Source: Termitomyces sp. T153 (Eukaryota > Basidiomycota > Agaricomycetes > Agaricales > Lyophyllaceae). From it: a stretch of 64,000 nt of DNA. The notes beneath the pieces were generated by a model. That model had not been told where the DNA came from. It ran no database searches and saw nothing but the letters and a program-made list of their open reading frames with translations. Position numbers and translations under genes: made by a program. The stretch spans positions 17,615 through 81,614 of the forward strand of contig JACKQL020000161.1 of NCBI GenBank assembly GCA_018296165.2, given 5' to 3'. Shown here in pieces: positions 43,100 through 53,925 of this stretch (position 1 is its first letter; each line of letters starts with the position of its first letter).

Positions 43100-44410
43100 G
43101 TTGTGCTGATCATCTTCCTCATACTGATCTTGACCTCCTGAGTCCCCCTCCCCTCTGGCATTCCCTCATAGAGAGGCCCTATATGAGGATGTCTGAGGTA
43201 TTGGGTGTGAATCTCCAGAGGAAAAGGAAGGTGAAGGAGAATGGACCCATACTCTAGATGCAGGAGACTATAGAGGTGGGTGATTGGATCTATGCTACAA
43301 CCCTCTGCCTCCCTCCTACAGTGGCAGAGATTTGAGCCAGTCAGACTACTTCTCAGCATCTGGCTGAGGCATTTGTAGCAAACTCACAGCCCAAGCCCTT
43401 TTGTAGCACAGTTCCCAATCACCTCCATGACTTTGAGAATGTATTCTCCAAGGCCTCCTTTGATTCACTTCTAGAGTGCAAGCAGTGGGAGCATGCAATT
43501 GAGCTGATACTGGATGCAGAGCCCTCCAGCTGCAAGGTCTATCCACTTGTGCCCTGTGAGCAGGATGAGCTGGATGCCTTCCTGCCAGAGAATCTCAGCT
43601 CAGGATAAATACAACCCTCCAAGTCTCCAATGGCCTCCCCAGTCTTCTTTATTAAGAAGAAGGATGGGTCTCTTTGTTTGGTTCAGGATTACTGTGTCTT
43701 GAATGTGATGACAGTGAAGAATTGCTATCCTTTGCTGCTCATCTTAGAACTTGTCAATAACCTTTGTGGTGCATGCTACTTCATGAAGTTGGATGTCTGT
43801 TGGGGATACAACAATATATGCATCAAAGAAGGAGATGAATGCAAGGCAGCATTCTGAACCAATCATCTGTATTGGAAGAATGTCTGGAAGCTCCATGTCT
43901 GTCAGATGGGTATGTCTCTTACCAGGGCCCCCAGTTTGTGGCAAAGTTCACTTGGGAACTGTACTGCCTGCTTGGAGTGAAGCTCCATACCACTACAGCC
44001 TATCCCCCTCAGTCAGATGGGCAGACTGAATATGTTAATCAGGAGCTGGAATAGTATCTCTGCCTTTTTTGTAATGAGGCAGGATGATTGGGATGAGCTC
44101 CTGCCAGATGCTGAGTTTCAGTACAACAACCATTCTTCCATGCAAATGACTCCATTCTTTCTGGACACTGGCAGGCACCCCTGCATAGGATTTGAACCTT
44201 GGGGACACCCCTCTAAGAATGACTCCATAAATGAGTTCATGGACAGGATGAAGAGGGTGCAAGAGGAGGCAAAGGCTGCATTGGTGAAAGCCAAGGACAA
44301 CATGGCATGCTACTATGACTGTTGCTGGACACCAGCCCCAGTTTACAAGCCAGGAGACCATGTGTACTTGGATAGCTCACATATTAAGACAACAAGGCCA
44401 TCTCAAAACC
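43100..44410 (+). pseudogene. RT N-terminus fused to integrase core by deletion (element C)
   Basis: From 43100 the linker ([14 protein letters not shown]) and RT fingers ([50 protein letters not shown]) run to about 43860. The sequence then jumps straight into the integrase core (LYWKNVWKLH..., then QSDGQTEYVNQELE at about 44009-44050). RT palm with YLDD, RNase H and the integrase N-terminus, about 1.6 kb relative to copy B, are missing. The rest of the integrase follows to YKPGDHVYLDSSH near 44375. Confidence 0.85.
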
Positions 44411-44499
44411 TGTCATATTGTCATCTTAGCCCCTTAATGGTAGAAAAGAAGGTGGGTCCTTTAGCATACCAGCTTAAGCTCCCAGCAGGCCTATCCCTG

Positions 44500-44812
44500 G
44501 CAGTTGCCCTAAGCCACCCCCCCTCCACCAGTTCTGGTTGATAATGAGGAGGAGTATGAAGTGGGGGAAATTTTGGATAGCAGAATATTCCAAGAGAAGT
44601 TGCAGTTCAAGGTGAAATAGAAGCAATATGACATTGAGGACATCTCTTGAGAACCACAGGCCAATGTACATGCATCTGCCCTGGTCTGGGACTTCTACTG
44701 CAGGCATTCCAATGCCCCAAAAGCCATTTAAGACATTTACCCCATTTCAGCAGCAGACCAGGCAATTCATTACTTTTTCTATCCAGTGCATCAAGACGCT
44801 GCATGCTAGAGA
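44500..44812 (+). pseudogene. Chromodomain of element C (decayed)
   Basis: DNEEEYEVGEILDSRIF, LQFKVK and a YDIEDIS segment mark the chromodomain. The tryptophan codons of VKWKG and SWEP are now stops (TAG near 44618 and TGA near 44649), removing two aromatic-cage positions. Confidence 0.8.
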
Positions 44813-44820
44813 GGGGGTGA

Positions 44821-45190
44821 TGTCAGGGAACTGCCAATGCACATGTTTGGTTATGTGTTTGGTCACATGATCAGTTGCCATGTGTGTTCTGCACAGAACC
44901 CACATAGCAAGGTATGCACACATTTAGCAAGGTCACAGTCACATGATTAGTTGCCATGTGCACTCTGCACAGAACCCACATGGCAAGATATGCACATGTT
45001 TCACAAGGTCATGTGACTGAAGTAGACTTTCCAAACCCTAGCATTGGAGATCCTCCAACTTGTTCTCTAAGGATCTCCCTCTGCCAGGTGTGTAGTCCTA
45101 CTTGTAGACACTGTACTATGCTGGATAGACTTTGGATCTCCCTCTGCCAGTTGTGTGATTGAGCCACAGCTTCCAGAGGTTGCCCTTACA
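44821..45190 (+). repeat. 3' LTR of element C with internal duplications
   Basis: 370 bp, starting TGTCAGGGAACTGCC and ending CCCTTACA. A segment of about 95 bp (GTCACATGAT...GCACA) occurs twice (about 44862 and 44937), and the GGATCTCCCTCTGCCAG segment occurs twice (about 45070 and 45129). The 5' LTR has each once. Confidence 0.85.
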
Positions 45191-46039
45191 GACTCCTGCC
45201 CCAATGCCCTGGCCTTTTATGCCTTGCTCAGGTGCCCCCTCAGCCAGCCCTCCTCCTACCCCTACTCCACAGCAATGCAGGCCACATGCCAGTCCAACAA
45301 AATCAAGCACTTCTTATGCCTTGCACAGCATGGGAGGCAGACTGAAGTGTTGTGGCAGGACTCCATGGAAGGTTCACTGAACTCACATAACTCATTCTGC
45401 CAGGCACAGAGAGTGCACTAGAACAACAAGTTAGCAAACACCACAAAATCAAGCTGGGGACTCACCAGAGCCTTATTCTGACACCACTCCAGGGTTGAAG
45501 GACCCTGTGCCCACTCCAGCACCCTTGCAAATATCTCCACTGTCACCTGCACCTGCAGAACAGCCTCAACATCTCTCACTGCTAGGTTTGGCCTTGAAGG
45601 AGACTTAGAGCTGCATGGCCAGAGGTCCCTGACCTCCCTGCATGTGAAGAACTCCTGGAGGACCGCACTACTGCTGCAGACAACTCTATCATACTCAATT
45701 AGCTACCTTGGAAGAACAGGATGATTTCACTCATGACTACAATACATTGCACTTATCTTCTGTCATCAATCAAATTCCTCCTGTTGGCTGTCATCCTCTG
45801 CCCATACATCTGCATAATCTTTGTTGGAGTGCAAGGGGGTAGGGGATGCTGATGATGATAATGAGAAGGACATGATGGGATTTTTTTTAGGAAGTCTGGG
45901 GTATGTCTGACTCTTTTAATTAATTGGGAAGAACACCACCACTTACTGCAGATTGATCAATATTACTTGCATCCCATGCCCCACCAATCCCCAACCTGCA
46001 CCCCATGTCTCAAGAGTCTCAACACTGAAGAGGAGTTGA
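45191..46039 (-). pseudogene. Accessory gene of element J, upstream exons with cysteine cluster (decayed)
   Basis: On the minus strand, the segment around 45340-45255 reads VCLPCCARHKKCLILLDWHVAC, a C-x2-C-x6-C cluster that aligns with 52115-52035 in L. The rest is frame-broken. It forms the 5' half of the antisense gene whose coiled-coil half lies at 39390-40470; element C separates them. The region ends at the purine tract next to the J 3' LTR. Confidence 0.6.
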
Positions 46040-47187
46040 TGTCACAACCCACTCCCTGATCCCCAAACATTGTTTCCAACCTGCTTGCTCCTCTGGAGTT
46101 ACCCTCAATGTCCCCTCAAACTCCCCCAACTATTGCACACCCTCAGCACCCACTCTAGGTTACTCTGACACTTCTCTGGCAAACTCTAACATCCCCCTGG
46201 CTAACTCCAATGCCTTCTCTGCAGCCATCAATGCTTCTCTTGACTCTCTTGAGCCTCTAGGACCCTCCCCCACTGTTTCTGACTCTGGCATACATTACCA
46301 ACTCATTTCCCTAGTTTGCCTGACCAACCTCAGAGCATCACAATGACTCTGGGATGGCCTGTGTCCTTAATTGATCCCATCAGAATATTGCTGTGGCCTA
46401 TCCCCTGATCACAACTAACACTCATCAACTCTGCATGGCTTTGTCAAGCCCTGCCACCAGACCTGCTATCTTCCAGAGCTCTCTAGTAGTCAGTATATAA
46501 GTCATAGAGTAGCACCTCATACTCTAGTCTTGATATTGCTTAACATTACCTATAGTCTGATTGTTTCCATCTTATGTTTCATGTTCCAAGTTATGTTTCC
46601 CTTTACTCTCAGTCTCTCAGTCTTATCTCAATCTCCCAGTCTTGCCTTGTCTCTATTTCTGTTATTGTTCTTGTTATTGTTTTATATCTCTGCTTGAATC
46701 TATCTTTGTTCTCATCTCCATCTCATCTCAACTCCATCTTGTCTTGTTTAACTCCATTTCCATTATTGTGTTCAAGTCATTTCAATCTTAATGCCTTTAC
46801 AAACTCTGCACTTACAATTACAAACTTCAAACATTCTCCAGACCTCACTATATGCTTGGCCCCAATACCCATCAACATCCATTGATCCTCCATCAAGCTC
46901 CAGCTCTGCTCCCATCACTTGTGTAGCCTCTGCTTACTCCACAACCTCAGTACTTGCTTCCAGACTTGTATCTGGCACCCCATCAAGTCCAACCCTTTTC
47001 CTGAAACTTGTCTTAGACTTCTCTGGACCACCCCAGACTTGTTCAGATTACTCCCCATTACTTATCCTCACAAGTCCCAAACATCTAGACCCTCTCCAAA
47101 TGCCCAGTTATTAGTGCAGGATATCATGTCTGCCTAGTAAGGACTCACCCAGTGTAGCTGGGCCCCTGTGGTCAGCAGAACATGACA
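46040..47187 (+). repeat. 3' LTR of element J
   Basis: 1148 bp, starting TGTCACAACCC after GAAGAGGAGTTGA and ending GCAGAACATGACA. A TATA-like GTATATAAG lies at about 46493. It is clearly diverged from the 5' LTR, so J is old. Confidence 0.9.
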
Positions 47188-47192
47188 TTCTA

Positions 47193-47715
47193 TGTTAGAA
47201 TGAGGGGCATCAGAAAAGGCAATTTCATTTTTTAACAACAGACATGAGAACCTGTTGGCACACAGTGACAGAGGCATATACTGTATCTGTTGCTCAACTA
47301 AAAATCCTCCTTCAGTTCCAGGGATGATGTGCACCCACTCCTCCATGGTCAACTCTAGTGTTGGCTCATTTGGTGATGGGACTCCAGCAGCATCCTTTGC
47401 AGCCAGCAGTTGTAGAAGGAGTTTCTCCTGCTCCACTGTAAAGGTAATGTATCTTCAGACTCAAAAAGCAGTGATATGCAAAGTGCCCTAGCTTCTGGCA
47501 TCTCCAGCACAAGTAGTGGCATGGCAAGGAGCTGTCTGGCTGCATCCACATGAATGGGGACATCTGGCATCAAGGAGCATGTTGTGGGGATGGCTAGAGT
47601 AGGGGCAGGCATTGGGTGAGCAGGTATGGAGTAATAGAGGCTGGTGACCAGAGCTGAGCACAGTGTGGAGTATGGGTGGTGGAGCTCTGTTTGAATCTCC
47701 ATGAGTTGCTACTGA
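47193..47715 (-). pseudogene. Gag C-terminus of family-1 copy K (right of insertion J)
   Basis: On the minus strand the Gag tail (MEIQTELHHPYSTL...PTLAIPTTCSL) leads to an intact CCHC zinc knuckle CWRCQKLGHFAYHC (in the 47366-47563 frame) and the Gag-protease linker (QEKLLLQLLAAKDAAG). The protease of the same copy lies at 27243-27854. On the right it meets the plus-strand RT of element L head to head at about 47716. Confidence 0.8.
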
Positions 47716-48430
47716 TCCCAGGGCCCTGAAGGAATACCTTGATGACATGCTCAGAAAAGGCTTCATATGCCTATCAATCTCTGCCACTGGTGCTCCAGTC
47801 TTGTTTGCCAAGAAGAAGGATGGATCACTCAGACTCTATGTAGATTACTGGGGACTCAACAAAGTCACCAAGAACCAGTATCCTCTTCCCCTGATTGGAG
47901 ACCTTGTTGACCACCTCTGCAGTGCCAATATCTACACAAAGATAGACCTCCACTCTGGCTACAACAACATCCAGATTGCTCTGGGACATGAATGGAAGAC
48001 CGCCTTTCACACCTGCTATAGCCTCTTTGAGTACCTAGTAATGCTCTTCAGAATGACTAACTCCCCTGCCACCTTCCAGTACTTCATGAACAACATCTTC
48101 CATGACATGAATGACTTTTTTGCTATTGTGTACCTGGATGACATTCTGATCTACTCAAACTCACTGGAAAAACATCTGGAGCATGCCCACTGCATTCTAG
48201 AGAATGACTCTAGGAGTACCACCTTCATGCCAGACCTGAGAAGTGCTCTTTCCACACTATGGAGGTCATATACCTCAGAGTTATCATCACTTCAGATGGC
48301 ATACACATGGACCCAGCCAAGGTTGAAGCCATACTCAACTGGCCCCTGCCATGGAATGTCAAGGAGGTACAGTTGTTCCTGGGGTTTACTAACTTTTATC
48401 ACTGATTCATCAACAACTACTCTGGAATCA
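47716..48430 (+). pseudogene. Reverse transcriptase of element L
   Basis: LKEYLDDMLRKGFI, SATGAPVLFAKKKDGSLRLYVDYWGLNKV, PLPLIGDLVDHLCSANIYTKIDLHSGYNNIQI, LVMLFRMTNSPATFQYFMNNIFHDM and the intact catalytic box IVYLDDILIYS (YLDD at 48131-48142). After about 48205 the frame shifts; the thumb and connection (GFTNFYH.FINNYSGITKPLN) continue in another frame. The 307-codon open frame 47747-48670 thus mixes true RT with out-of-frame sequence. Confidence 0.85.
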
Positions 48431-48960
48431 CCAAACCCCTCAACTGACTCATGTGGAAGGACACCCCTTGGGATTGGGACAGCAAGTGTCAAAGTGTGTT
48501 CCTCCTCCTCAAAAGGGCCTTTACCTCTGCTCCAGTCCTCTGCCACTTCAACCCCTCCCTGCCAATTGTGCTCAAATGCAATGCCTCTGACTATGCCATT
48601 GCCAGAATGCTCTCCCAGTCTGACTCTGGAGGCAAGGATCTCTGCCCCATCACCTTCTACACCTGCTTGATGATCCCCACAGAGCTCAACTACAATATCT
48701 ATAACAAAGAACTCCTTGCAATCATCAAAGCCTTCCATCAGTGGCAGGCCTACCTTGAGGGATCCCCACACCACACTCAAGTCTACTCTGACAACAACAA
48801 TCTGCAATACTTCATGGCTACAAAGCAACTCAGCTGCTGCCAAGCTCAATGGTCCAAAACCCACTCAGAGTATAACTTTACCATCCACTACTGCCTTGAA
48901 CAACTTGGCATGATGCCCGATGCACTCACACAGAGGTACAACATGTATCTGAAGAAGTCA
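48431..48960 (+). pseudogene. RNase H of element L
   Basis: In the open frame 48451-49188: WDWDSKCQSVFLLLKRAFTSAPVL, IVLKCNASDYAIARMLSQ, ICPITFYTCLM-like segment, ELNYNIYNKELLAIIKAFHQWQAYLEG, VYSDNNNLQYF and HYCLEQLGMMPDALTQR. The first catalytic aspartate (KCDAS in relatives) is asparagine, again a G-to-A change. It is otherwise the best-preserved J-family RNase H here. Confidence 0.85.
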
Positions 48961-49180
48961 TTTGAAGCTGAGCAGAACATGTTCAACCATCAAGTGGTAA
49001 TCCCCCCCAAACATATACATGCCATGCTGATTTTAAACAAAAAAGGAATCTTCCACCAAATCAGAAATTCACTCCCAGACCCCTTCTTCACCCAGCACAA
49101 CCCCCACAACAGCTCTGCTGCCAAGTCAAACACCAAAAACCCCTTCATGCTGTCTCCAGACCACCATCTCCTGCTCTGGA

Positions 49181-50180
49181 GTGGATGAAATGCAACACCA
49201 CAACCACAAGCTCCAGAGGCACCCAGGAATTCATAAGACCCTTCAGCTCATCTCCCAGACTTACTTTTGGCCAGGGATCACACAATATATAAGGGCCTGC
49301 AAACCTTGTCTCCAAGCCAAGGTACCCCACCACTGCCCTCATGGATTACTGAAGCCCCTTCCTGTTGGTTGGTGCCCCTGGTCCTCAATCTCAATGGATC
49401 ATATTGTCGAACTCCCTGACTCCAAAGGTTTCAATGCAATCCTCATTGTCATCTGCTGCCTCACCAAACAAGCTCTTTTCATCCCCTGCTACACCACTGA
49501 CAATGCTCTAGAGTTTGCCAAATTATTCCTTGAACATATCTTCTCCAAGCACAGACTCCCAGATGACATCATCTCTGACCACAGACCTCTATTCATATCC
49601 CATTTTTGGCAATTGCTATGCAAGGCACTCGAAATAAAAATCAATCTCTCCACTGCCTATTATCTAAGACCAATGGGCAGACAGAACAAGTGAACCAGAT
49701 GTTAGAATAGTATCTCCACCTCTATGTTAACTATTTACAGAATGACTGGTATGCAGAACTCCCCCTTGCCAAGTTTACCTACAACAACATGCCTCATTCT
49801 GCCACCAGAGTTTCCCCCTTCTATGCCAACAAGGGCTACAACCCCCAACTTACACTATCCCTCAAACATATTCCTTCCCATGTCACCCACAAAGTTGCCA
49901 AAGGCTTCTGGTCCCTTCACCAGTTCCTCTGGGACAAGAATCAATACCAACAATCAAGTCTACTCCAAGCATGCCAATGCCCAATGCAAACTGACCCCCA
50001 ACTGGCCTCCTAGCACCTTGGTCTGGCTCAATCAACAAAATCTCAAGACCTGGAGGCTCTCCATCCAGCTCAATCACAAACATCTCAGTCCTTTCAAAGT
50101 CCTCCAGAAGGTCTCCATACACACCTACAAGCTCAACCTACCCCTAGACCTAAAGGGCCTCTACCCCATGCTTCATATAT
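49181..50180 (+). pseudogene. Integrase of element L
   Basis: The zinc-binding region (HPGIHKTLQLISQTYFWPGITQYIRACKPCLQAK) is followed by the core: SMDHIVELPDSKGFNAILIVI (first aspartate), IISDHRPLF (second), then an NGQTEQVNQM motif with the glutamate, which a one-base frame change separates from the upstream frame (visible stop at about 49691). The C-terminal region (ARVSPFYANKGYNP, LTLSLKHIPSHV) runs to about 50180 in shifting frames. Inactive because of frame changes. Confidence 0.8.
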
Positions 50181-50239
50181 GACTCCTTGAAAAACATGCT
50201 CTGAACCCCTTCCCTGGGCAATGCCCCAGTCAACTGCCC

Positions 50240-50440
50240 CCCATTGAAGTTGAGGACAAATACTACTATGAGGTTGACCAAATTCTTGACTCCTGCGTGG
50301 TCCACAGCTGACCCCAGTACTTGGTCCATTGAAAGGGCTATGGGCCTGAGGACAACACCTGGGAACCCTGAAAAAACCTCAATGGAGCCTCTGACAAACT
50401 CTGGGACTTCTATCAATGACACTCCACTAAGCTCCAGGAC
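50240..50440 (+). pseudogene. Chromodomain of element L (decayed)
   Basis: The frame reads [22 protein letters not shown], then QYLVH, KGYGPEDNTWEP and KLWDFYQ. Stops replace three former tryptophan or arginine codons, including the W of the VxWKGY motif. The domain is of the chromovirus type, as in family 1 but divergent. Confidence 0.75.
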
Positions 50441-50479
50441 CCCTGGAACTAGTAAACACAGATGGCATTAGTGGGTGAA

Positions 50480-52735
50480 ACTCCCACCTCTGGATTTATT
50501 AGGGATTCAACTCCCATGAGTAACCCCCTATGTGTTTTCACTTACTCTCTCCTCATACAATCTCAAGCCTCATACAATCAGCAGAACAGCATGAAGTGAT
50601 CATGTACAAGGCTACAGAATACAAAATTGTACAGGGAAATTGTAAGGTGGCAAGAAAATGGAGCCTGACCCTCCCTCATTCCCCCTCCTCCTCTGAGATC
50701 CTCCACACCCTACCCCCAACCAGGTCCACCTCCATCTGCATGACCACAATGGCAAGGACCTCTGGCTGCTCCAGCAATGGCTCTCCTATATCAGTCACTA
50801 TCTCCCACCATGCTCTAGAGTCCACTGCACACCTCCACCAATGCCCTGCCAACAGCTGCCCCATCTGCCTGAACCCTGCTCTAACTCTGATGGGAGCTCC
50901 TTGAGCATCTGCACCAATCCATCTTGTATTGAGGTGTGAGCTGCCAAAGCCATGTCAAGGAGGACATGGTGTTGTCAGACCCAGTCTAAGCAGCTCAGTG
51001 TCAGTGGGGTGAAAGGAGCAAGAAGTGGAGGAACTTACACATCACTCTTCTATGCCCCAAGGCCACCTCATTAGCCAGCCACTCCTCATGCTGCCTCCCT
51101 GCTTCCGCTCTGGCCCCCTCCACCTCTACAGCCCCTTGCTGCACCTCTGCCCATGCTTCCAACTGCACCAGCCATTCCTGCAACCCCTGCACCTCCAGCA
51201 ACCTCTCTGCAATCATCTGCATGGCCCCTTCTAACTCCTGCTGTGCCAAGTCTTGATTTCTCTACACCTCGTCATGCTCCTGCTAAATCCCATCACAATC
51301 CCCTTCAATTCTCCAGATCTCCTCCTCATGTGATGCCAACAGCCAGGATAACACCTCTGCCCACCATGCCAAAACATCTTGGAAATGGTGGAAGAATTCC
51401 CACCAGACCCCCCCACTAAGGCCCCCAACCTTGAGGAGTATACATGTGGCCCAGGAGAGCCTGCCATTAACTCCACCTCCCATGGCCACTTACTGGGCCC
51501 CACTTCTGGTGAGGGGGATGCTCTCTGTTTCTCCTTGTCACATGCTGTGGGAGCTCCCTCCCTCTACCCATCCTACCATGCCAAGTCTCAATCCCTCTGT
51601 GCCTCATCACACTCCCACTGAATCCCATCACAATCTTCTTCAATCCTCTAGACCTTTTCCTCATGTGATGCCAACAGCTGGGATAATGCTTCTGCCCACT
51701 GCTGCCAAAACATCTTGGGAATAGCAGAAGAAGGACCAGGATCCTCACCTGACCCCACCACCAAGGCCCCCAACCTGGAGGAGTATACATGCAGCCTGGA
51801 AGGGCCTACCATTGACTATGCCCCCCACAGCCACTTACTGGGCCCTGCCTCTAGTGAGGGGGATGCCCTCCATTTCTCTTTATCATGTGCTATAGGAGCT
51901 CCCTCCCTCTGCCCATCTCACAGGGGTCCCACCTTCATTGCAGGCTGCCCCATGCTTGCTCCACTCAACACCTTGCTCTTGTGCTCCTCAAGCAACTGCA
52001 TGGCCACCCATGCTACATCTCACTCCTCCTCCTCCAACATGCAGGCCATCTGCCAACTCAGTGAAATTGGGCACTTCTCATGCCTTGAGCAATATGGGAT
52101 GCATACTGAAGTGTCCTGCCAGGACCCCTGTGTTGGCTCCTCAAAACTGCAATGGTTCCTATGTCAAGCACAAATGGCACACTATGGAATCAAATCAGCT
52201 CAGGACTTGGTGCAACAATGTGGACTACTCACCAGAGCCTCCACCTGACACTACTCCAGGGTCAGAGGACCCCACACTTCTTCTACAGCCTCTGCAAACT
52301 TCTCTAGAGTCACCTCCAATTGGGGAACCTGCAGCATCTCTGGAACAACTTGAATCTCCTCCAGACCAAAATTTAGCCTTGAGGACCACCCCACTGATAC
52401 CCAAATTGATCCTGCCAAAACTCCACCTTGAGATAGAGTCCCTGACAGGCCAGCCACAGCTGCAGACAATTCTGTAAAGATCAATTAGCAACTCTGGAGC
52501 ACAGAAAAGCAGACCTGTGCTTATGACTTTGATATTTGGCCTCAACCCACCTATAACCACAGCAAGGCTCAGACTCCCCTGAAGACAAAGGGGTGGAAGA
52601 TGCCACAGACAATGCAGACAATGCTGATAATGCTGGAGAATAGGTGGAGGAGGACATAGATGAAGACTGAAGGCTCAAGGACACATCTGACCCTTTTAAT
52701 GATTTAGGAAGAACTCCCTGACAAACAGTGGCCAC
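50480..52735 (-). pseudogene. Antisense accessory gene of element L (decayed)
   Basis: Read on the minus strand: an N-terminal serine-rich start (MSSSTYSPALSALSAL, about 52660), an LEVTLEKFAEAVEEVWGP segment (52330-52260), a cysteine cluster with VCIPYCSRHEKCPISLSWQMAC (about 52115-52045), the GP-S-K-basic segment near 51500, the coiled coil with LLEVQGLQEWLVQLEAW and RQHEEWLANEVALGH (51215-51055) and a C-terminal WWEIVTDIGEPLLEQ piece (about 50815-50770). The last two match the H protein closely. Introns cannot be drawn exactly. A 335-345-bp tandem duplication further disrupts it. Confidence 0.7.
51247..51925 (-). repeat. Tandem duplication of about 335-345 bp within the accessory gene of L
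   Basis: Two diverged copies begin near 51247 and 51581 (CCAAGTCTTGATTTCTCTAC and CCAAGTCTCAATCCCTCTGT). Shared landmarks include a CTCATGTGATGCCAACAGC motif (51326, 51660) and GCCCCCAACCT (51421, 51765). Confidence 0.85.
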
Positions 52736-52869
52736 ACTTTGACTTTGTTGCCCATGCCACTGCCACTCACTGTGGTTTGATCAATATTGCCTGACTTCCA
52801 GTCCCATGCCCCATTAATCCCCAAACTGTGCCCCATGTCTTGAGGGTCTCAATGCTGAAGGAGAAGTAA

Positions 52870-53923
52870 TGTCATGACCCGCTCCCAGGACACTCAACAT
52901 TGTTTCCAGCCCACTTGCTTCCCCAGAGTCCCTCCCCAATGCCTCAAAATCTCCAACTATTGAACACCCTCTGTGACCACCCTAAATAACTTTGAAGCTT
53001 CTCTAGCAAACCCTGACAGCCCCCTGGCTAACTCCAATGCCTTCTCCACAGCTGTCAATGCTTCCCTCAACTCTCCTGAGCCCCTGAAATCTTCTCCCAC
53101 CATTCCTGACCCTGTCATGCATCTCCGGCTCACCACCCTGACTCACCTAACCTATGTCAGAGCATTACAATAACTCTGGAGTGACCCACATCCCCACCTG
53201 ATCCCATCAGAATATTGCTGCAGCCTGCCCCTCAATTGCAACCAATACCCATTGACTCTGCATGGCTCCATCAAGCCCTGCCACTACACCCACTGCTCCC
53301 AGAGCTCTCTAGTAGTCAGTATATAATCTGTAGAGTAGCACCTCATACTCTAATCTTATATTGCATTAACTAGTTACTTGTGTCTCATGTCTCTTTCTGT
53401 TTCTATTTCTATTTTTAGTCTCAAATCTATCTCTTTTCTTAGTCTCATTTTGTCTCACCTCCATCTCATCTCAATTGTCTCAATTTCCTTTGTTTCTCTA
53501 AGTGCTTTTCAACTCTAACATCAGTATGAACTCTGTGCATGTGCTATAACCCCCAAACATTCTTACAACAACTCTGAACCTCACTCCTCACTTGGCCCCA
53601 GAACCCATCAAGTCTTGATTGATCCCCCATCAAACTCTGGCTCTGCCTCCATCACTCATGAAGCCTCCACTTGCCCCACAATCTATTTGCATGCCTACAA
53701 ACTTGTTCTTGAGGCCTGCCCAAGCCCAATACCTCATATACTTGGTCTTAGACTTCCCCAGACCACTCTGGACTTGCTTGGACCACTCTCCTTAGCTTCT
53801 CCTCACAAGTCTCTCCACTCTGTACCAACTCCAGACTGCTAGGTTATAAGCACAGGACATTGCATCTGCCTAGTAAGGCCTTGCTCAGTATAGCTGAGCC
53901 CCCATAATCAGCAGAACCTGACA
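52870..53923 (+). repeat. 3' LTR of element L
   Basis: 1054 bp, starting TGTCATGACCCGCTCCC and ending GCAGAACCTGACA. A TATA-like GTATATAAT lies near 53318. It is shorter than the J and H LTRs because of internal deletions near 53370-53450. Confidence 0.9.
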
Positions 53924-53925
53924 GA

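Larger units (their letters stand above)
40746..45190 (+). mobile_element. Family-1 gypsy element C with internal pol deletion, inserted in J
   Basis: LTRs at 40746-40976 and 44821-45190 are in direct orientation. Between them lie Gag, protease, the N-terminal part of RT fused directly to the integrase core, and a chromodomain. A purine tract (AGAGAGGGGGTGA) precedes the 3' LTR. Element J sequence flanks both sides. The 5-mers AATGA and GACTC outside the LTRs do not match, so the target duplication is lost or the element was rearranged. Confidence 0.85.
27855..47187 (+). mobile_element. Gypsy element J, interrupted by elements H and C
   Basis: The LTRs at 27855-29013 and 46040-47187 are in direct orientation. 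Flanking 5-mers TTCTG (27850-27854) and TTCTA (47188-47192) form a target duplication with one G/A change. Minus-strand family-1 sequence continues across the insertion (protease left, Gag right). Removing H (33433-39109 plus one GGAAC) and C (40746-45190) leaves about 9.2 kb. Its pol is heavily deleted; the antisense accessory gene and purine tract (GAAGAGGAGTTGA) remain. It belongs to the same family as L and H. Confidence 0.85.
47716..53923 (+). mobile_element. 5'-truncated J-family gypsy element L
   Basis: It contains RT, RNase H, integrase and chromodomain on the plus strand, an antisense accessory gene and a 3' LTR (52870-53923) preceded by the purine tract GAAGGAGAAGTAA. Gag, protease and the 5' LTR are absent at the head-to-head junction with K. 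On the right its LTR abuts the chromodomain of minus-strand element M. Confidence 0.85.

Noticed and set aside
48205..48670. Second half of the 307-codon frame in element L read as protein
   Set aside because: After a frame change the true RT and RNase H continue in other frames; this part is serine/threonine-rich shadow sequence.
50676..51790. Several plus-strand open frames of 70-124 codons
   Set aside because: They are antisense shadows of the accessory gene of L, whose minus-strand frames align with the intact H protein.
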